Assembly (NCBI RefSeq): GCF_036173105.1
Contig: NZ_CP108053.1
Span: 4,464,001-4,528,000, forward strand
Length of the DNA stretch: 64,000 bases
Direction: 5' to 3'
Source of the DNA: Streptomyces sp. NBC_00287
GTDB taxonomy: Bacteria > Actinomycetota > Actinomycetes > Streptomycetales > Streptomycetaceae
How positions within the stretch are numbered: position 1 is the first letter of the stretch; each line of letters begins with the position of its first letter. The translations under genes were made by a program, and so were the position numbers. Under the pieces are notes generated by a model. The model had not been told where the DNA came from and searched no databases. It saw nothing but the letters and a program-made list of their open reading frames with translations. Shown here in pieces: positions 63,593 through 64,000 of the stretch.

Positions 63593-64000
63593 ATGCCCGA
63601 GAGCCGCCCCTACCACCACGGAGACCTGCGCTCCACCCTCCTGGCCGGCGCCGAGCGCACCCTGCGGACCAAGGGCGCCGGCGCGCTCTCGCTGCGCGAA
63701 CTGGCCCGCGAGGCCGGCGTCAGCCACGCCGCGCCCGGCCGCCACTTCAAGGACAAGCAGGCCCTGCTCAACGCGCTCGCCCTGGCCGGTTACGACCGTC
63801 TGGAGCAGGCCCTCCGGGCCGCCGACGACCCCGACCTCCCCCTCGAACCGCGGCTCACCGCCCTGGCCCGGGCCTATCTCCGCTTCGCGCTCGACAACGG
63901 CGAGCTGCTGGAGCTGATGTACGCCCGCAAGCACGAACCCGACGCCTACGAGCAGATGGCCTCGGCCATCGACCGCACGGTCGGCTCACTGGAACGGGTC
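63593..64000 (+). CDS. TetR/AcrR family regulator, 3' end outside window
   Basis: Reading from ATG 63593, the protein begins MPESRPYHHGDLRSTLLAGA, followed by the helix-turn-helix LSLRELAREAGVSHAAPGRHF. Then comes a long-helix ligand domain, open to the window edge at codon 136. PYHHGDLR is typical of one TetR subgroup. It is divergent from the SDR, with 97 bp between, and probably represses it. A TACGAT -10-like element lies 7 nt before the start. Confidence 0.88.
   Translation, partial: MPESRPYHHGDLRSTLLAGAERTLRTKGAGALSLRELAREAGVSHAAPGRHFKDKQALLNALALAGYDRLEQALRAADDPDLPLEPRLTALARAYLRFALDNGELLELMYARKHEPDAYEQMASAIDRTVGSLERV

Overview
This window is a chromosomal segment of a Streptomyces species. 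The DNA is very GC-rich with an extreme GC bias at third codon positions, many starts are GTG or TTG, and the gene content is actinomycete-specific (devA/devB/devE, rsiG, nur, glnR, mshD, csoR, ppk beside pst). From memory of the family, the order matches the S. coelicolor SCO4130-SCO4200 core region read backwards; no database was consulted. No rRNA, tRNA, CRISPR array or intact insertion sequence was seen.

Region by region. 1-5.4 kb: a cut-off flavin oxidoreductase, a VOC protein, an ECF41-type sigma factor (SigJ) with its epimerase partner, an HxlR regulator divergent from an imine-reductase-like enzyme, and a small HAD-like protein. 5.4-10.3 kb: a HelD/HelR-like RNA polymerase-recycling ATPase, a TetR regulator and a tandem double kinase-fold protein. 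10.5-13.6 kb: the developmental devA-devB pair and paralogue devE around a 62-aa membrane protein, with shared regulatory DNA. 13.7-24.3 kb: Eis-like acetyltransferase, the c-di-GMP-responsive anti-sigma RsiG, Dtd, YgfZ, Nur, nitrobindin-like protein, a rhodanese/DUF1416 sulfur operon with a 26-aa leader peptide, a DUF2993 protein, MoaD and a hydrolase. 24.4-30 kb: GlnR, a LacI regulator, and an HtrA protease followed by a two-component pair like mycobacterial MprAB-PepD. 30-37.3 kb: a secreted pectate lyase-pectinesterase fusion and an Uma2 protein that look like accessory insertions, then a second DUF2993 protein, a 5'-nucleotidase and MshD.

37.4-45 kb holds two divergent export modules: ECF sigma, membrane anti-sigma, ABC ATPase and membrane proteins on the minus strand; YtrA-type GntR, ABC ATPase and two permeases on the plus strand. 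The YtrA gene is preceded by a perfect 21-bp-armed inverted repeat. A MITE-like element separates this from a phosphate island at 45.4-55.6 kb: ppk, a CHAD protein and a Nudix hydrolase, then PHO boxes and pstSCAB, a strong terminator, and the convergent pit-DUF47 pair. 55.8-64 kb: CsoR with its operator, small hypothetical proteins, a lipoprotein, a bicovalent-FAD oxidase, PAP2 phosphatase, a transglycosylase/NlpC hydrolase, DUF1330, PIG-L, SDR, and a TetR gene cut by the window edge.

Most genes are ordinary core genes. The least explained material is regulatory: ECF41-type promoters before two oxidoreductase-class genes, conserved promoter and operator elements of the dev paralogues, the long YtrA palindrome, and 11-bp phased repeats before htrA and pstS.
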